Source of the DNA: Afipia massiliensis
GTDB taxonomy: Bacteria; Pseudomonadota; Alphaproteobacteria; Rhizobiales; Xanthobacteraceae
Assembly: GCF_014203115.1 (NCBI RefSeq)
Contig: NZ_JACHIJ010000009.1
Coordinates: 1-64,000, forward strand
Direction of reading: 5' to 3'
DNA length: 64,000 bases
This document shows, in pieces, positions 18,378-27,382 of this stretch; position 1 is the first letter of the stretch; each line of letters begins with the position of its first letter. A program made the position numbers and the translations under genes. A model generated the notes under the pieces. That model did not search any database. It saw only the letters and a program-made list of their open reading frames with translations, and was not told the origin of the DNA.

Positions 18378-19589
18378 TCAGGCTGCGGAGCGGGAGTCGA
18401 TGCGCCGGGGCGGCTGGTCGGAGGTCAGCGCGGCGATCAGCCCTTCCATGGACTTCAAGTTATGCACGGGACGGAATTCATCAACATGCGGCAGCATCAT
18501 TTTGATGCCCTGCGCCTTGGCCTCGAAGCCCTCGAAACGCAGCAGCGGGTTGAGCCAGATCAGGCGGCGGCAGGAGCGATGCAGCCGGTCCATCTCGAAC
18601 TCCAGCCGGGAGTCCGCCTCGCGCTCCAGCCCGTCCGAGATCAGGAGCACCGTGGCTCCCTGCCCCAGCACGCGGCGGCCCCACAGGTTGTTGAAGTTGT
18701 GCAGCGAGGTCGCGATCCGTGTCCCGCCCGCCCAGTCCTCGACGCTGCTTGAGCAGGCCGCCAGCGCCTCGTCCGGATCGCGTGCGCGCAAGGCCCGCGT
18801 GACATTGGTCAGCCGGGTGCCGAACAGGAACACCGAGACGCGCTTGCGCGCATCGGTGATCGCATGGAGGAACTGCAGGAATAGCCGGGTGTAGTCGGTC
18901 ATCGAGCCGGAAATATCGAGCAACGCCACGATCGGCGCGGGCTTGTCGATGCGGCCGAGCCGCTGGAGTTTCACGATCTCACCGCCGGTGCGGAGGCTCC
19001 CGCGTAACGTGCGCCGCAGATCAAGCCGCTGGCCTCTTGCATCCGGCTTGAAGCGCCGTGTGCGCAATTCGGCCTGCGGCAATTTCATCTGTGCGATGGC
19101 GCGGGTGACCTCCGCGATCTCTGCAGCGCTCATCTGCGCAAAGTCCTTGCGCTGCAAGACCTCGCGGTCGGAGACCGAGAGCTGAACGTCCTTCTCCTCG
19201 ATCTCCGGGCCCTCAATATTGCGGCTGTGGGCGAAGGCTTCCTGAACCCGCCGCGAGGCCGGAGGCGGAGGCTTCTGCGCTTCGGGCGGCAGCGGGACCG
19301 AGTCGAGCATGCTTTCCGTGCCTTCGGCGCGGCGAAAGAACAGATCGAACGCCTGCGCGAATATCAGTGCGTGCTCGTGACGTTTGACGAAGATCGATTC
19401 GAGCGTCGTGAACAGATCGGCGCGGTTGCCGATGTCGATCAGCCGCATCGCCTTCAGCGCATCGATCACCGCACCCGGCCCGATCGGCAGACCGGCGACG
19501 CGCAGCGCGCGCGCAAAGCCGACGACATTGTCCGCGATCAATCCGGCCGCTGGGGTCTCGATGTCATTCGGCATCCTGTCACTCATCAT
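18378..19589 (-). CDS. coxE: CoxE-like von Willebrand factor A domain protein
   Basis: 403 residues. The C-terminal VWA domain carries the metal site PIVALLDISGSMTDY (D-X-S-X-S) at about residue 217 and a GGTRIATSL motif. The N-terminal half is the helical region usual for CoxE. CoxE works with the AAA+ protein CoxD; in Oligotropha carboxidovorans CoxD and CoxE are needed to mature the Cu-S-Mo centre of CO dehydrogenase. Start at 19589 (ATG ATG) follows a GGAAA ribosome site. Order and spacing to coxD match known cox clusters. Confidence 0.85.
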   Translation of the reverse strand: MMSDRMPNDIETPAAGLIADNVVGFARALRVAGLPIGPGAVIDALKAMRLIDIGNRADLFTTLESIFVKRHEHALIFAQAFDLFFRRAEGTESMLDSVPLPPEAQKPPPPASRRVQEAFAHSRNIEGPEIEEKDVQLSVSDREVLQRKDFAQMSAAEIAEVTRAIAQMKLPQAELRTRRFKPDARGQRLDLRRTLRGSLRTGGEIVKLQRLGRIDKPAPIVALLDISGSMTDYTRLFLQFLHAITDARKRVSVFLFGTRLTNVTRALRARDPDEALAACSSSVEDWAGGTRIATSLHNFNNLWGRRVLGQGATVLLISDGLEREADSRLEFEMDRLHRSCRRLIWLNPLLRFEGFEAKAQGIKMMLPHVDEFRPVHNLKSMEGLIAALTSDQPPRRIDSRSAA

Positions 19590-19608
19590 GACGATTTCCG
19601 GATTGCGT

Positions 19609-20517
19609 TCACGCTGCCGGATCGTTGACGGCTTCCTTGATCACCTTGTCGAGCGCAGGCCCCTGCATGCGTCCGATGTCGTCCTGATACTTCAGCAGCG
19701 CGCCAAGCGTATCGCCAACCACCTGCGGCGTCAGCGAGCGTGCGTCGAGTTCGGTCAACGCGGTCGCCCAGTCGATGGTCTCGGCCACACCCGGCACCTT
19801 GAACAGATCCTGCTCGCGCAACGCCTGCACGAAGCCGACCACCTGTTGCGACAGCTTCGCGCCGATGTTCGGCACGCGCGACTTGACGATGGCGAGTTCG
19901 CGCTCAGCGTTGGGATAGTCGACCCAGTGATAAAGGCAGCGGCGCTTGAGCGCGTCGTGGATTTCGCGGGTGCGGTTCGAAGTCACGATCACGATGGGCG
20001 CCTGCGGCGCTTTCACCGTGCCGAACTCCGGGATCGTCACCTGAAAGTCGCTGAGAATTTCCAAAAGGTAGGCCTCGAAGGCTTCATCCGCGCGGTCGAG
20101 TTCGTCAATCAGCAGCACCGGCGGCCCGGCGACATCCGGCTCCAGGGCCTGAAGCAGAGGACGTTTGATCAGATACTTTTCCGCAAAGACGTCTGCGGAC
20201 AACTGCTCGCGGTCGGTTTCGCCGCTGGCCTCGGCCAGACGAATGGCAATCATCTGCGCCGCACTGTTCCACTCATACACCGCGGATGCGACGTCGAGAC
20301 CTTCATAGCATTGCAGACGGATCAGCTTGCGCCCGAGCGCTGCGCTCAGAACCTTGGCGATCTCGGTCTTGCCGACGCCCGCCTCGCCTTCGAGGAACAG
20401 CGGCCGGCCCATCTTGAGCGACAGATAGACCACCGTCGCGAGCGAACGCTCCGCGAGATAGCCGCGGCTGGTGAGCAGATCGAGCGTTGCATCGACCGAT
20501 GCGGGAATTTTGCTCAT
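19609..20517 (-). CDS. coxD: CoxD-like MoxR-type AAA+ ATPase
   Basis: 302 residues. Walker A GEAGVGKT at about residue 43, Walker B VLLIDELDRAD, sensor 1 VIVTSNRTREI and the sensor 2 region are all present, so it should be an active MoxR-family chaperone. In CO dehydrogenase biogenesis CoxD acts on the apoenzyme with CoxE. The ATG at 20517 was chosen over 20568 because the upstream residues overlap the coxM coding end; the distance from the coxM stop is then 19 nt. Confidence 0.87.
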   Translation of the reverse strand: MSKIPASVDATLDLLTSRGYLAERSLATVVYLSLKMGRPLFLEGEAGVGKTEIAKVLSAALGRKLIRLQCYEGLDVASAVYEWNSAAQMIAIRLAEASGETDREQLSADVFAEKYLIKRPLLQALEPDVAGPPVLLIDELDRADEAFEAYLLEILSDFQVTIPEFGTVKAPQAPIVIVTSNRTREIHDALKRRCLYHWVDYPNAERELAIVKSRVPNIGAKLSQQVVGFVQALREQDLFKVPGVAETIDWATALTELDARSLTPQVVGDTLGALLKYQDDIGRMQGPALDKVIKEAVNDPAA

Positions 20518-20536
20518 GCTCACACCGACTCCAAAC

Positions 20537-21343
20537 TCAGGCCTTGGCGGTCGCGGCTTCCACAGCACGGCGCGCGAGTACGCCGATGAGATGCGCGCGA
20601 TATTCGGCGCTGCCGTGAATGTCGCTGTTGAGACCGTCGGCGGATACCGTCAGCCCGTCGAGCGATTTCGGCGAGAATCGCTTCTTCAGCGCCTCCTCGA
20701 ATTCCGTCGCACGGAACACGCCGTCCCCGCCCGCGCCGGTTACCGCAACACGAACATCGGACGGACGCCGTGCGACGAACACACCAACGAGCGCATAGCG
20801 CGAAGCCTGATTGCGGAATTTCTGGTACGCGGCCTTCTTCGGCAGCGGAAACATCACGCGTGTAATGATCTCGTCCGGCTCAAGCGCGGTGGTGAACAGG
20901 CCCTGGAAGAATTCCTCCGGCTTCAGCCGGCGCTTGTTGGTGACGATAGTCGCGCCAAGCGCCGTGACCGCAGCCGGATAATCCGCGGTCGGGTCATTGT
21001 TGGCGAGCGAACCGCCAATGGTGCCCTTGTGGCGAACGGCCGGATCGCCGATCAGACCGGCAAGCTCCGCAAGCGCGGGAATGGCCTCGCCGACAATGCT
21101 GGAGTTCGCGACTTCAGCATGGGTCGCGGTCGCACCGATCATCAGATTACGCCCCTTCATCTCGATGCCGTTGAGGCCTTCGATGTGGCTGAGATCGACC
21201 AGATGCGGCGGACTGGCGAGCCGCTGCTTCATCACAGGCACCAGCGTGTGGCCGCCGGCGATCAGCTTGGCGTCTTCATTCTTGACGAGAAGATTGGCGG
21301 CCTGCCGCACAGTCCCCGGACGATGATACTTAAAGTCGTACAT
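20537..21343 (-). CDS. coxM: CoxM-like FAD-binding subunit of a molybdenum hydroxylase
   Basis: 268 residues of the CO dehydrogenase/xanthine dehydrogenase medium-subunit family. FAD contacts are in LIAGGHTLVP (residue 28 onward) and TIGGSLANNDPTADYPAA; the C-terminal CO_deh_flav domain is also present. The subunit passes electrons from the 2Fe-2S subunit CoxS to the acceptor. Starts at 21343 after an AAGGA ribosome site; coxS is 26 nt upstream. There is no gene for the molybdopterin-binding large subunit between, before or after them. Confidence 0.85.
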   Translation of the reverse strand: MYDFKYHRPGTVRQAANLLVKNEDAKLIAGGHTLVPVMKQRLASPPHLVDLSHIEGLNGIEMKGRNLMIGATATHAEVANSSIVGEAIPALAELAGLIGDPAVRHKGTIGGSLANNDPTADYPAAVTALGATIVTNKRRLKPEEFFQGLFTTALEPDEIITRVMFPLPKKAAYQKFRNQASRYALVGVFVARRPSDVRVAVTGAGGDGVFRATEFEEALKKRFSPKSLDGLTVSADGLNSDIHGSAEYRAHLIGVLARRAVEAATAKA

Positions 21344-21369
21344 GAGCTGTCCTTCGGGAAAATCGTCGA

Positions 21370-21855
21370 TTACGCGAGATCGGATTTGGCCATCGCCTTG
21401 GCGCCGGCCGCGATCGACAGCACAATGTTCTGGTAACCGGTGCAGCGGCACAGATTTCCTTCAAGCTCTTCGCGGATGACGTGATCGCTGAGGTCATGCC
21501 CCTTGCGGTGCACGAGATCGACAGCAGTCATGATCATGCCGGGCGTACAGAAGCCGCACTGCAGACCATGATGTTCGCGGAACGCCTCCTGCATCGGATG
21601 CAGCGGCGCGCCGTCGGCAGCAAGGCCCTCGATGGTTGTCACATTATGACCGTCCGCCATCACTGCCAACGTGGTGCAGGACTTCACCGCCTTGCCGTCG
21701 AGATGAACGACGCAGGCTCCGCACTGCGAGGTATCGCAGCCGACGTGAGTCCCGGTCAGACGAAGCTGCTCGCGCAAGAATTGGACGAGCAGCGTGCGCG
21801 AATCGACCTTACCCGTCACAGGATTGCCGTTCACGATCAGTGAAATCTTGGCCAT
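21370..21855 (-). CDS. coxS: CoxS-like 2Fe-2S subunit of a molybdenum hydroxylase
   Basis: 161 residues with both iron-sulfur domains: the plant-ferredoxin-like cluster [16 protein letters not shown] and, later, the four-helix domain [10 protein letters not shown] ... [11 protein letters not shown]. All eight cysteine ligands are present. This small subunit carries electrons from the Mo site to FAD. It is the first gene of the coxSMDE-xdhC-xdhC-mocA operon; the 210-bp space before it (21856-22066) should hold the operon promoter and shows no trace of a coxL remnant. Confidence 0.87.
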   Translation of the reverse strand: MAKISLIVNGNPVTGKVDSRTLLVQFLREQLRLTGTHVGCDTSQCGACVVHLDGKAVKSCTTLAVMADGHNVTTIEGLAADGAPLHPMQEAFREHHGLQCGFCTPGMIMTAVDLVHRKGHDLSDHVIREELEGNLCRCTGYQNIVLSIAAGAKAMAKSDLA

Positions 21856-22061
21856 CAACACTCTCTTGTTTTCGGCTTGGCGCCCAAGGCTTAGACAGAA
21901 GGCTTTGGACACAAGTTTCGCAGCGCCGCATGGCGCGGCGCAAAACGCGTTTAAAATGGTTCCAAATTCATAATATGGGCCATTGCGGCAATGAGCAACC
22001 TCACCGCACCGCGCTTTCGGACAAGAAGGCTTGATTTGTGCGAGGACCTGATATGCCGAAA

Positions 22062-22073
22062 CGGGCTCAGCCC
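22062..22073 (-). terminator. Short hairpin at the end of coxG, possible terminator
   Basis: On the minus strand the coxG stop TGA forms the loop of CGGGC-TGA-GCCCG, followed by tttcgg. The stem is only 5 bp with a weak T tract, so this is a modest attenuator or terminator between coxG and coxS. Confidence 0.35.
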
Positions 22074-22516
22074 GCTTTCACCGCGTCTGCGAACTTCGCG
22101 AAGAATTCATCGGCCAGCTTCTTGGCCGCGCCGTTGATCAACCGCTGACCGAGCTGCGCCAGCTTGCCGCCGATCTGGGCCTCGACATTATAGCTCAGCA
22201 GCGTGCCGCCATCCTTTTCCGCCAGCGCTACCGTGGCCCCGCCCTTGGCAAATCCGGCGACGCCGCCCTCGCCTTCGCCGGAGATCTTGTAGCTGTTCGG
22301 TGGATCGAAATCGCTCAGGGTGACCTTGCCCTTGAAGCGCGCAGACACCGGCCCGACCTTCATCTTGGCGACGGCCTGAAACTGGTTGTCCCCGGCCCGC
22401 TCCAATTCCTCGCAGCCTGGAATGCAGGCTTTCAGAACAGCCGGATCGTTCAGTTTTTCCCAGACCACTTCACGAGAAGCAGGAAGCTGCACCTCACCCG
22501 TCATCGTCATTGCCAT
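22067..22516 (-). CDS. coxG: CoxG-like SRPBCC-fold protein
   Basis: 149 residues, a CO dehydrogenase subunit G family protein ([21 protein letters not shown] at the start, CIPGCEELE, and [13 protein letters not shown]). In Oligotropha, CoxG anchors CO dehydrogenase to the inner membrane; the fold is a START-like lipid-binding barrel. The start at 22516 is set by a GGAGG site 7 nt upstream. It lies 211 nt upstream of coxS on the same strand and is divergent from pcaB. Confidence 0.82.
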   Translation of the reverse strand: MAMTMTGEVQLPASREVVWEKLNDPAVLKACIPGCEELERAGDNQFQAVAKMKVGPVSARFKGKVTLSDFDPPNSYKISGEGEGGVAGFAKGGATVALAEKDGGTLLSYNVEAQIGGKLAQLGQRLINGAAKKLADEFFAKFADAVKAG

Positions 22517-22718
22517 GTGCAAGCCTCCTTCATTCGATAGCCGCATCCCGCGACCCTGCCGGTCTCAATTAGGATACAGCGTCCGCAAAAGAAAGGGTAC
22601 CGTACGGGAAGGAGCGTTGCAAAAACATCGAACAGCAACCCCTGCCGTGTTGCAGTGCTTTCGGCGAGGGTATCGCGCTATTGGCAGGCGTCGGAGCCTT
22701 GGGTAGGGTCCGCGCATC

Positions 22719-24074
22719 ATGAGTTCATCACTGCCTCCCCTGCTCGCACCTTTGCTGTCGAGCGCCGCCATGCGCACTGTGTGCGACGATGAAGTGTATC
22801 TGCAGCATATGCTGGACTTTGAGCATGCCCTTGCACGCGCTGAAGCAGCCGTCGGCATCATTCCAGCCAGCGCCGTCGTCAGCATCGCGAAAGCCTGCCA
22901 TGCCGAATCGTTTGACCGCGTCGCGCTTGCCGAGGCTGCGGTTCACGCTGGAAATCTCGCCATTCCGCTGGTGAAAATGCTGACCGCGAAGGTCGCCGAC
23001 GCGGATCCTTCCGCCGCGCGCTATGTGCATTGGGGCGCAACCAGCCAGGACGTGATCGACACTGCGACGATGCTGGGCCTGCGCGCGGCGATCAACGCGC
23101 TGATTGTCGATCTCGATCGTGCAATCACGGGGTTTGCCCGGATGGCCCTCCAGCATCGCGAAACGGCGGTGGTCGCGCGCACTTGGTTGCAGCATGCCCT
23201 GCCGATGCCATTCGGACTAAAGCTGGCGGAATATGCGGCTGCGCTGCATCGTTCGCGCGGGCGGCTGAAGCGATTGCGCAGCGAAACGCTGGCCCTGCAG
23301 TTCGGCGGCGCCGCGGGAACGCTTGCCGCTCTCGGCGACAAAGGTCTCAAGGTTGCCGAACAGCTTGCCCAGGAACTGTCGCTGCCGCTGCCGGATGCGC
23401 CGTGGCACACGCATCGCGACCGAATCGCGGATGTGGCGTCAGCCCTGGCCATTCTCACAGGCACCTGCGGCAAAATCGCCCGCGACGTGTCGCTGATGAT
23501 GCAGACCGATGTCGCGGAAGCGTTCGAGCCTGCGGGCGAAGGCCGCGGTGGCTCGTCGACGATGCCGCACAAGCGCAATCCTGTGGCGGCGGTAAGGGTA
23601 CTGGCGGCGGCGACGATGGCGCCGAATCTTGCAGCGACGATATTCGCTGCGCAGATTCAGGATCATGAACGCAGCGCCGGTCCCTGGCATGCCGAATGGC
23701 CGACATTGCCGACGCTGCAACTCGTGACGTCGGGTGCACTCTCCGCGATCGCCGAGATCGCAGAAGGCCTCGAAGTCGATGCCGCGCGGATGCGCGCCAA
23801 TCTCGATATGACCCAGGGTCTCGTCATGGCCGAGGCTGTAGCGATGGCGCTGGCGGAAAAGATCGGCAAAGGCGAAGCCCATCTCATCGTCGAGGCTGCG
23901 AGCCGCAGAGCTATCGAAACCCGGCAGCATCTGCGCAGCGTTCTCGCGGACGACACACGCGTCACCACCCACATCGACACCGATACGCTCGAAAGCCTGT
24001 TCGACCCGATGGCCTATCAGGGCGTCGCGCAAACGCTGATCGACCGGCTGCTCGCTTCGCTGGACAGCGAATAA
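22719..24074 (+). CDS. pcaB: 3-carboxy-cis,cis-muconate cycloisomerase
   Basis: 451 residues, fumarase/adenylosuccinate lyase superfamily. The signature loop GGSSTMPHKRNPVAA and the N-terminal GATSQDVIDTATML are present; QIQDHERSAGPWHAEW is characteristic of PcaB. It converts 3-carboxy-cis,cis-muconate to 4-carboxymuconolactone in protocatechuate breakdown. First of three genes in reaction order pcaB, pcaC, pcaD although arranged B-D-C. No regulator (pcaQ) and no dioxygenase genes (pcaGH) accompany them in the window. Confidence 0.9.
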   Translation: MSSSLPPLLAPLLSSAAMRTVCDDEVYLQHMLDFEHALARAEAAVGIIPASAVVSIAKACHAESFDRVALAEAAVHAGNLAIPLVKMLTAKVADADPSAARYVHWGATSQDVIDTATMLGLRAAINALIVDLDRAITGFARMALQHRETAVVARTWLQHALPMPFGLKLAEYAAALHRSRGRLKRLRSETLALQFGGAAGTLAALGDKGLKVAEQLAQELSLPLPDAPWHTHRDRIADVASALAILTGTCGKIARDVSLMMQTDVAEAFEPAGEGRGGSSTMPHKRNPVAAVRVLAAATMAPNLAATIFAAQIQDHERSAGPWHAEWPTLPTLQLVTSGALSAIAEIAEGLEVDAARMRANLDMTQGLVMAEAVAMALAEKIGKGEAHLIVEAASRRAIETRQHLRSVLADDTRVTTHIDTDTLESLFDPMAYQGVAQTLIDRLLASLDSE

Positions 24075-24099
24075 CAACAAGAATTCACGGAGAATACAT

Positions 24100-24882
24100 A
24101 TGCCTATGATCGACGCCGACGGATGCCTGCTCAATGTTTCGGTGGAGGGGCGCGACGGCGGACCGACGATCATGCTGTCGAATTCGCTCGGCGCGACGAT
24201 GCAGATGTGGGAGCCGCAAATGGCGGCGCTGACGAAGCTCTATCGCGTCGTCCGCTATGACCGGCGCGGCCACGGAAAATCCGGCGTTCCGGCTGGGCCC
24301 TATTCGATGGAGCGTTTTGGCAAGGACGTGCTGGCGATCCTTGACGACCTCAACATCGAGCGGGTGCACTGGTGCGGACTATCGATGGGCGGCATGGTCG
24401 GCCAGTGGCTGGGAGCGAACGCGCCGGAGCGCATCGACAGGATGATCCTCGCGAATACATCTTGCTATTATCCCGATCCCACCAACTGGCTGAACCGCAT
24501 CAAGGCTGTCAGCGATGGTGGCATCGCGGCAATCGCCGACGCGGTGATCGCGGCGTGGCTGACCGAGGATTATCGTGATCGCGAACCGCAGATCGCGGCG
24601 CGCATGAAGGCGATGCTGATGGCCACACCGGTGCAGGGCTATGTCGCCTGCTGCGAGGCCCTGAGCCGGCTCGATCAACGCGACCTGCTTCCGCAGATCA
24701 AGACGCCGACGCTGGTGATCGCGGGCCGCCACGATATGGCGACGCCGGTTGAAGCCAGTGTCTTTATCCGCAGCCACATTCCGAATGCGAGCATGACCCT
24801 GCTCGATGCGGCCCATATCTCCAACATCGAGCAGTCGCACAACTTCACCGAAGCCGTGGTTGGCTTCCTGACCCAGCGCTGA
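24100..24882 (+). CDS. pcaD: 3-oxoadipate enol-lactonase
   Basis: 260-residue alpha/beta hydrolase. The nucleophile elbow CGLSMGGMVGQWLG (Ser at about residue 94), an Asp in VIAGRHDMATP and the catalytic His in LDAAHISNIEQ are visible. PcaD hydrolyses the enol-lactone to 3-oxoadipate. The start has a GGAG site 8 nt upstream; a second ATG two codons later is possible. It lies 25 nt after pcaB and 9 nt before pcaC, so one operon. Confidence 0.88.
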   Translation: MPMIDADGCLLNVSVEGRDGGPTIMLSNSLGATMQMWEPQMAALTKLYRVVRYDRRGHGKSGVPAGPYSMERFGKDVLAILDDLNIERVHWCGLSMGGMVGQWLGANAPERIDRMILANTSCYYPDPTNWLNRIKAVSDGGIAAIADAVIAAWLTEDYRDREPQIAARMKAMLMATPVQGYVACCEALSRLDQRDLLPQIKTPTLVIAGRHDMATPVEASVFIRSHIPNASMTLLDAAHISNIEQSHNFTEAVVGFLTQR

Positions 24883-24891
24883 GAACATCTC

Positions 24892-25284
24892 ATGGACGAC
24901 GATCAACGCCGCGATCAAGGAACCGCCCAACGACGCAAGGTGCTCGGCAACGCATGGGTCGACAAGTCCGCGGCGAGCAGGAACTCATTCAACGCCGACT
25001 TCCTCGATCTCATCACGCGCTATGCGTGGGGTGAGATCTGGACGCGTCCGCATTTCGACGAGCGGACGCGCCGTGTCCTTGTGATCGGCACCATGGTGGC
25101 GCTCGGACAATGGGATGAATTTCGCCTGCATGTTCGCGCTGCCTTGAGCGAAGGCGGATTCACGCCGGACGACATCAAGGAAATTCTGCTGCAGCAGGCG
25201 ATCTATTGCGGCGTCCCCGCCGCCAACCATGCGGTCAAGGAAGCCGCCAGCGTGGTTCAGGAATTGGGGCTACTCGACAAGTAG
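24892..25284 (+). CDS. pcaC: 4-carboxymuconolactone decarboxylase
   Basis: 130 residues of the CMD/AhpD-like fold, here as a stand-alone PcaC rather than a PcaCD fusion. Conserved segments are TRYAWGEIWTRPHFDERTRR, the DEFRLHVRAAL helix and EILLQQAIYCGVPAAN. It decarboxylates 4-carboxymuconolactone to the enol-lactone used by PcaD. Its last 28 nt overlap the convergent membrane protein gene. Confidence 0.88.
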   Translation: MDDDQRRDQGTAQRRKVLGNAWVDKSAASRNSFNADFLDLITRYAWGEIWTRPHFDERTRRVLVIGTMVALGQWDEFRLHVRAALSEGGFTPDDIKEILLQQAIYCGVPAANHAVKEAASVVQELGLLDK

Positions 25285-25787
25285 TCGTAATTCGGCGCGG
25301 CCTGCACCGACGCCCCGTTTTTCCGCTCCTCCACAGGATCGGTGTCGATGATCAACAGGATCGCGGCGCCGATCAGCAGCAGGGACTCGCTGGCGTGAAG
25401 GCGCAACGCCGCCAGTTCCCCGACCTTCGAGGCGGCTATCAGGCTTGCCATGCTGATGAACGCCCCAACTCCCAACGCGAAAGCAAGCGCCTCGTCGGCT
25501 CCGCCCTTGTTGCGGATCGCAGCACGGATGACCAACAGCAGGAAGACGAGGAAGAATGCAGCGACCGTGATCTTGCAGAGTGCAATCATCCACGCGAGAC
25601 GGATGGTGCCCATCGCGGAAAGGCTGAGATAATCACTGACATACATCGCAGCAGCGATATTGGTGCGGTCATAGAAGCCGCGGATCGGCGAGATCCAGAT
25701 CTTCATCGCCGAAATGGTCCACGACGGAATGAAGTAGCACGCCAGAAGCACGCCGTTGATCGTACTGATCCGCCAATCCTTCGACAT
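25257..25787 (-). CDS. Hypothetical four-helix membrane protein
   Basis: 176 residues from the ATG at 25787 (an upstream ATG at 25877 would add 30 residues that look unstructured). Four hydrophobic segments: the N-terminal GVLLACYFIPSW region, WMIALCKITVAAFFLVFLLL, FALGVGAFISMASLIAA and LLLIGAAILLI. I do not recognise the family; relatives annotated only as hypothetical membrane proteins are known to me from Bradyrhizobium. Its 3' end runs 28 nt into pcaC on the opposite strand, an unusual convergent overlap that implies read-through antisense unless transcription stops inside pcaC. Confidence 0.6.
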   Translation of the reverse strand: MSKDWRISTINGVLLACYFIPSWTISAMKIWISPIRGFYDRTNIAAAMYVSDYLSLSAMGTIRLAWMIALCKITVAAFFLVFLLLVIRAAIRNKGGADEALAFALGVGAFISMASLIAASKVGELAALRLHASESLLLIGAAILLIIDTDPVEERKNGASVQAAPNYDYLSSSPNS

Positions 25788-25990
25788 GCCGCCTGCCCCT
25801 GACTTGAGGAACATGGCGTCCGAAACCAAGGCTTCGATGTCATGCTCCGGCCAAAGCCGCGCCGTCGGGCGCCGCATCGGCGGAGCTAACTCCGCTCAAA
25901 CGCAAGCGGCAATTTAAACCATTCCTTAACCTTAACGGTGCGGCCGGAGCTGTGGACAACCAGAGCGGATCGGCGCGCCCCAAAGAAAAG

Positions 25991-26008
25991 TCCCGCCTTC
26001 CGGCGGGA
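25991..26008 (-). terminator. Rho-independent terminator of the small PGQ-rich gene
   Basis: On the minus strand TCCCGCC-GGAA-GGCGGGA is followed by cttttcttt. It lies 58 nt after the stop codon at 26067 and is the natural end of that transcript. Confidence 0.75.
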
Positions 26009-26066
26009 TACCCTCTTCTATCGGATGGCTCAGGTCCCTAACCGGGAACCAAGCTCATCCTGCAAA

Positions 26067-26225
26067 CTAGTGTCCGCCCTTCTGGCTCTGCTGATCCTGC
26101 TGGTCGGGCTTCCGGCTTGAACCTGCTGCTGGCCGGGCTTCTGCCCGCCGCCCTGCTGCTGACTTCTGGCCCGGGTTCTGGCTCTGCTGGCCCGGGTTCT
26201 GGTTCGGATTGTTCCGATTGCCCAT
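26067..26225 (-). CDS. Small Pro-Gly-Gln-rich protein
   Basis: 52 residues beginning MGNRNNPNQNPGQQSQNPGQ and ending DQQDQQSQKGGH. A strong ribosome site, ggaggt, sits 6 nt before the ATG, and the gene has its own terminator, so it is very probably expressed. Proteins with NPGQQ and QKPGQQQ repeats are common, short and of unknown function in Bradyrhizobiaceae. Residues 22-38 (AAGRRAEARPAAGSSR) are out of character; the neighbouring reading frame over 26112-26162 would give QQQGGGQKPGQQQVQ, so two compensating frameshifts seem to have scrambled the middle. Confidence 0.65.
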   Translation of the reverse strand: MGNRNNPNQNPGQQSQNPGQKSAAGRRAEARPAAGSSRKPDQQDQQSQKGGH

Positions 26226-26459
26226 GTTGGCACCTCCATTGTTGAACATGGAGCCAACCGACGGCATCTCCATCGGTTGCGAAGGAACCCCAGTTCCGGC
26301 ACCGTTTCGCGGCAGCGAAATGTTGGGTGGATGACGACCGGAAGCCGCACCCAGTACGGTTGCCGCCCTCAGTCCCCGCTGTTAGAAAATGGGACGACGC
26401 GACGATCCGGCTGCCGGAGCCTTCGACGTGTCGATCGCTTTGCTCAAACACGGCAGCCC

Positions 26460-27374
26460 ATGGATTATTTTGCCCAGCAGCTCATCAACGGATTAGTGCT
26501 CGGCTCAATCTATGGCCTGATCGCGATCGGTTACACGATGGTGTACGGCATCGTGGGCATGATCAATTTCGCTCACGGCGACATCTTCATGATCGGCGGC
26601 TTCATCGCCCTCATCACCTTTCTCATCCTGGTCTCGATCGGCCTCACCACCGTTCCCGTCATCCTGCTTCTGGTGCTGTTGGTTGCGATGGCGATCACGG
26701 CGCTTTACGGCTGGACCGTCGAACGGATCGCCTACCGTCCGCTGCGGCAATCGTTCCGCCTGGCGCCGATGCTGTCCGCCATAGGCATGTCGTTTGTCCT
26801 GACCAACTACGCGCAGGTGTCGCAGGGCGCGCGCGTCAAGCCCGTGCCGCCGGTGATCACGGGCGGTCATACGCTGTTCGAAAACGACGGCTTCGTGGTG
26901 CGGCTGTCGAACATCCAGATCATCGTCGTCATCACCACGATTATCCTGCTTGCGGTCTTCTCATGGCTTGTGGCGCGCACACGGCTCGGCCGCGACATGC
27001 GCGCCTGCGAGCAGGACCAGACCATGGCCTCGCTGCTCGGCGTGGACGTCGACCGCACCATCTCGATGACGTTCGTGATCGGTGCCGCGCTCGCCGCCGT
27101 CGCGGGCATGATGTACCTGCTCTATTACGGCGTGGTCGATTTCTTCATGGGCTTCGTCGCCGGCATCAAGGCGTTCACCGCCGCCGTGCTCGGCGGCATC
27201 GGCTCCCTCCCCGGCGCGATGCTGGGCGGACTTCTGATCGGCCTGATCGAGACCTTCTGGGCCGCCTACTTCACCTCCGAATACAAGGACGTTGCGGCGT
27301 TCTCGATTCTCATCGTCGTCCTTATTTTTCTTCCGACCGGTCTGCTGGGCCGTCCGGAAGTCGAAAAAGTCTGA
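26460..27374 (+). CDS. livH: Branched-chain amino acid ABC permease LivH
   Basis: 304-residue inner-membrane permease with about eight helices. Opens FAQQLINGLVLGSIYGLIAI with GMINFAHGDIFMIGGF, the LivH hallmark, and ends with the EAA-like loop AFTAAVLGGIGSLPGAMLGG. Works with LivM, two ATPases and a periplasmic binding protein to take up branched-chain amino acids or related compounds. The ATG at 26460 was chosen because upstream in-frame residues (from 26277) do not resemble the family. First gene of a six-gene operon. Confidence 0.9.
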   Translation: MDYFAQQLINGLVLGSIYGLIAIGYTMVYGIVGMINFAHGDIFMIGGFIALITFLILVSIGLTTVPVILLLVLLVAMAITALYGWTVERIAYRPLRQSFRLAPMLSAIGMSFVLTNYAQVSQGARVKPVPPVITGGHTLFENDGFVVRLSNIQIIVVITTIILLAVFSWLVARTRLGRDMRACEQDQTMASLLGVDVDRTISMTFVIGAALAAVAGMMYLLYYGVVDFFMGFVAGIKAFTAAVLGGIGSLPGAMLGGLLIGLIETFWAAYFTSEYKDVAAFSILIVVLIFLPTGLLGRPEVEKV

Positions 27375-27382
27375 GAGGCAGC

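Noticed and set aside
20518-22066. Possible remnant of coxL between coxM/coxS or coxS/coxG
   Set aside because: The gaps are about 20-210 bp and none of their six frames shows molybdopterin-binding subunit motifs.
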